A stretch of DNA of 64,000 bases from Zoogloea sp. LCSB751 (GTDB taxonomy: Bacteria; Pseudomonadota; Gammaproteobacteria; Burkholderiales; Rhodocyclaceae): assembly GCF_002028455.1 (NCBI RefSeq), contig NZ_MWUM01000008.1, positions 151,046 through 215,045 on the forward strand, read 5' to 3'. Under the pieces are notes generated by a model that ran no database searches, had not been told where the DNA came from, and saw only the letters and a list, made by a program, of their open reading frames with translations. Positions 62,494-64,000 of this stretch are shown piece by piece (within the stretch, counting starts at the first letter, position 1; the number at the start of each line of letters is the position of its first letter). A program made the translations under genes and the position numbers.

Positions 62494-62787
62494 CTACCCC
62501 TGCAAAGCCTTTACCGCCGCTTTCGGGTCGTGCTGGAAAATCCGCAGCAGCGCCCGTGCTGGCCCCGTGGGGCGGGTGCGCCGCTGTTCCCAGTTCTCGA
62601 CGGTACGGCGTGACACCCCCAGCAGAGCGGCAAGCTCCTTCTGGGTTACGGAGACCGCTTCACGAATGGCGTGCACATCGGGGTCGGGGATGCTCGTCAC
62701 CTTCACCCCTGGCACGTTCTCGCCACGCATGTGGGCGGTCATTTCCTTTACGCCCTGCATGAGGGAGGCAAAGTCTTTTTCATTCAT
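62494..62787 (-). CDS. HTH antitoxin (HigA/NadS-like)
   Basis: The 97-residue protein starts MNEKDFASLMQGVKEMTAHMRGENVPGVKVTSIPD and has an XRE-type HTH (VTQKELAALLGVSRRTVENWEQRRTRPTGPARALLRIF), as in NadS/HigA-family antitoxins. Its start overlaps the toxin stop by eight bases, and AAGGAG lies 11 bases upstream of the ATG. It probably neutralises the RelE-like protein and represses the operon. Confidence 0.85.
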   Translation of the reverse strand: MNEKDFASLMQGVKEMTAHMRGENVPGVKVTSIPDPDVHAIREAVSVTQKELAALLGVSRRTVENWEQRRTRPTGPARALLRIFQHDPKAAVKALQG

Positions 62788-63103
62788 CGCGAAGCACTCC
62801 TTCAATCAGCTTTGCCAGTTGCCGGGCCTGGTCTGGTGTCAGGTCTTCCTGGTCGTTCTTGGCGTAGGCGAAGACCAGATAGACCACATCGGCCGCCGTG
62901 CGCCAGTAGTAGATAACGCGGGCGCCGCCACGCTTGCCCCGGCCAGGCATGGCCCATCGCAGTTTTCTCAGCCCCTCGGCCCCTGGGATGAGCGGGCCTG
63001 CGTCCGGGTGTTCGATCAGGATGGATTGAAGGCCCCGCAGGTCTTCATCTGTCCAGTTGTCACGGCGGAAGGCTTGGAAGGGGGTGAGCTCGACGAAGAC
63101 CAT
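62780..63103 (-). CDS. RelE/HigB-family toxin
   Basis: From 63103 the protein reads MVFVELTPFQAFRRDNWTDEDLRGLQSILIEHPDAGPLIPGAEGLRKLRWAMPGRGKRGGARVIYYW here as separate motifs: FVELTPF, GLRKLRW, GKRGGARVIYYW and LVFAYAKNDQEDLT. These are the RelE-fold features of HigB2/NadT-type mRNA interferases. Toxin-first order is usual for this family. The longer ORF start to 63166 would run through an operator-like palindrome. Confidence 0.85.
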   Translation of the reverse strand: MVFVELTPFQAFRRDNWTDEDLRGLQSILIEHPDAGPLIPGAEGLRKLRWAMPGRGKRGGARVIYYWRTAADVVYLVFAYAKNDQEDLTPDQARQLAKLIEGVLRDE

Positions 63104-63119
63104 ATGGCGTAGAAGCCTA

Positions 63120-63134
63120 TACGCTTGCAGCGTA
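63120..63134 (-). promoter_or_regulatory. Inverted repeat at the toxin promoter
   Basis: TACGCT-TGC-AGCGTA is a perfect 6-bp inverted repeat lying 17 bases upstream of the toxin start, within a stretch holding TTGTTT and TATAGG hexamers. It is a candidate operator for the antitoxin. Confidence 0.5.
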
Positions 63135-63231
63135 GAAAACAACGGTGCGGGATAGACCAGGCACAAGCCGACCTGCTGCGGTAGCCACCGGTGGCCCGCT
63201 CTCGAAAACTCCCCATATGTCCCTGGTTGGG

Positions 63232-63276
63232 CACTGACAAAACTGACATATCTAGGATTTGTCGGTTTTGTCAGTG
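63232..63276. repeat. Long 17-bp hairpin between DUF3987 and toxin genes
   Basis: CACTGACAAAACTGACA and TGTCGGTTTTGTCAGTG pair along 17 positions with one G-U, around an 11-base loop. It lies 35 bases past the DUF3987 gene stop on the minus strand, so it could terminate or protect that transcript, though no T tract follows. Confidence 0.6.
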
Positions 63277-63310
63277 CGGCTCAGGCACACATGGGCCGGA
63301 ATTTTCATCC

Positions 63311-64000
63311 TCAGTGCCGAGCAGCCGCCGATGGCACGGACTTCGGATTGACCACAAACAGCACCCGCGGCTTGGTACGTGAAGGCTCCTGCCACTCCTC
63401 CAGGTGCCCCAGCTCCACCAGCAGCCCGAGCCCTTCCGCCACGCGCTTGGGGTCTGACAGGCCCGACCAGCAGGCCCGCTGAATGTCCCGCGTGCCGAAC
63501 CCCTCCCGCGCCAGATCCCCCTTCCTGATCCGCTCCAGAATCCGCCGTGCCGTGTCCGCCTCGCTCCCCTGGGCGACCCCGTAGCAGCGCCGGGCATGCG
63601 TCTCCAGATATACCGCCCAATGCAGTGCCCGCAGCGTGGAGGCAAGGCCGACCGGGCCGCTGTGCCCGTCCCCGAGGTGGAAGGTCAGCGCCAGGGCCGG
63701 GACCAGCTTGCGGTACTTGGCCAGGTGGGATTCGAGGGCCGGGTACAGCTCGCCCGAGCGCAGGCCGGCTTCGAAACCGGTGCGCCAATCGGTGAAGGCC
63801 TCCAGGGCTTCTGGATCGAAGCGCAGGAAGGGTGGGCTGTCCTCGCCTTCCTGCTCGGCGCCACGGGCTAGGGCATCGAGGGCGTCCAGCTCGTCGAACA
63901 CCGCGAAGGCCATGTCCTTGGCAGGGCCGTCCGGGTAGCGGTCCACGTTCTTCCAGGTGCCGCCGGTCTCCGGCCACACCAGCAGGCCGAAGCGGGCCAG
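63311..64000 (-). CDS. DUF3987 protein C-terminal part (helicase/primase-like)
   Basis: The visible ~229 residues read LARFGLLVWPETGGTWKNVDRYPDG and then LRFDPEALEAFTDWR, ALESHLAKYRKLVPALALTFHL, ALHWAVYLETHARRCYG, the C-terminal half of DUF3987 (YfjI-type) proteins that accompany primase/helicase genes of integrated elements. The N-terminus, including any P-loop, lies beyond the window. It marks the island as a mobile element. Confidence 0.8.
   Translation of the reverse strand: MARFGLLVWPETGGTWKNVDRYPDGPAKDMAFAVFDELDALDALARGAEQEGEDSPPFLRFDPEALEAFTDWRTGFEAGLRSGELYPALESHLAKYRKLVPALALTFHLGDGHSGPVGLASTLRALHWAVYLETHARRCYGVAQGSEADTARRILERIRKGDLAREGFGTRDIQRACWSGLSDPKRVAEGLGLLVELGHLEEWQEPSRTKPRVLFVVNPKSVPSAAARH

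Noticed and set aside
62140..62500. A complete HicAB system
   Set aside because: hicB is broken and no hicA frame exists next to it.

Overview
The window is high-GC DNA from a betaproteobacterium. Gene content and order suggest Rhodocyclales (an Azospira/Dechloromonas-like organism): metX-metW, an SAH-riboswitch-controlled ahcY-metF operon, O2-independent ubiquinone genes ubiU/ubiV/ubiT under an FNR-type site, gshA-gshB-apbE-PTS, and rph-rdgB-hemW. The genus is inference. No rRNA operon, CRISPR array or intact tRNA was seen.

Layout. (1) 1-6.3 kb: a three-lipoprotein cluster (CsgG-like, DUF4810, GNA1162-like), a small membrane protein, several small hypothetical genes, lipocalin blc and an orphan branched-chain-type substrate-binding protein. 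(2) 6.4-11.85 kb: one minus-strand unit, SAH riboswitch-ahcY-metF-J-domain protein-three uncharacterised proteins. (3) 11.9-18.6 kb: dsbD, cutA, an ABC-2 exporter pair, a GST, an alpha/beta hydrolase, a [2Fe-2S] protein and a VanZ-like protein. (4) 18.86-23.8 kb: an orphan type VI secretion lipase (Tle3-like) followed by two tandem immunity-like genes whose 3' halves are nearly identical. (5) 23.9-33.5 kb: ubiT-ubiV-ubiU on the minus strand, facing a solute-binding lipoprotein plus a GGDEF/EAL protein, a Na+/solute symporter with a His-rich tail, ubiX and a LON-domain protein. (6) 33.5-45 kb: mutY, flavin reductase, hydrolase, dgkA, yejK, a Fur-controlled TonB siderophore receptor with a PepSY partner, an RlmN-like enzyme, a VOC protein, arfB, a RIO kinase and a Dyp peroxidase. 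(7) 45-56.9 kb: metW-metX behind a SAM-II riboswitch, ptsI-HPr-IIA, apbE, gshB-gshA, an orphan adenine methylase, hemW, rdgB and rph.

(8) 57.0-64.0 kb is an accessory island. It carries a serine resolvase with a repeat-rich candidate res region, a two-gene AAA-ATPase plus subtilisin-like protease module matching the IetAS anti-phage architecture, an IS21 transposase remnant, a cluster of chimeric tRNA fragments, a broken hicB, a toxin-antitoxin pair and the end of a DUF3987 helicase/primase-type gene. The ATPase has a C-terminal helix-turn-helix, and a triple TGGAAC operator-like repeat lies just upstream, so this defence module may regulate itself.

Working together: ahcY, metF, metX and metW form sulfur-amino-acid and methyl-cycle metabolism sensed through two different riboswitches. 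UbiUVT and UbiX serve ubiquinone synthesis, with the UbiUVT promoter placed exactly as a class II FNR promoter. The PTS proteins lack a sugar permease and look regulatory. All functional names rest on motif recognition by eye.
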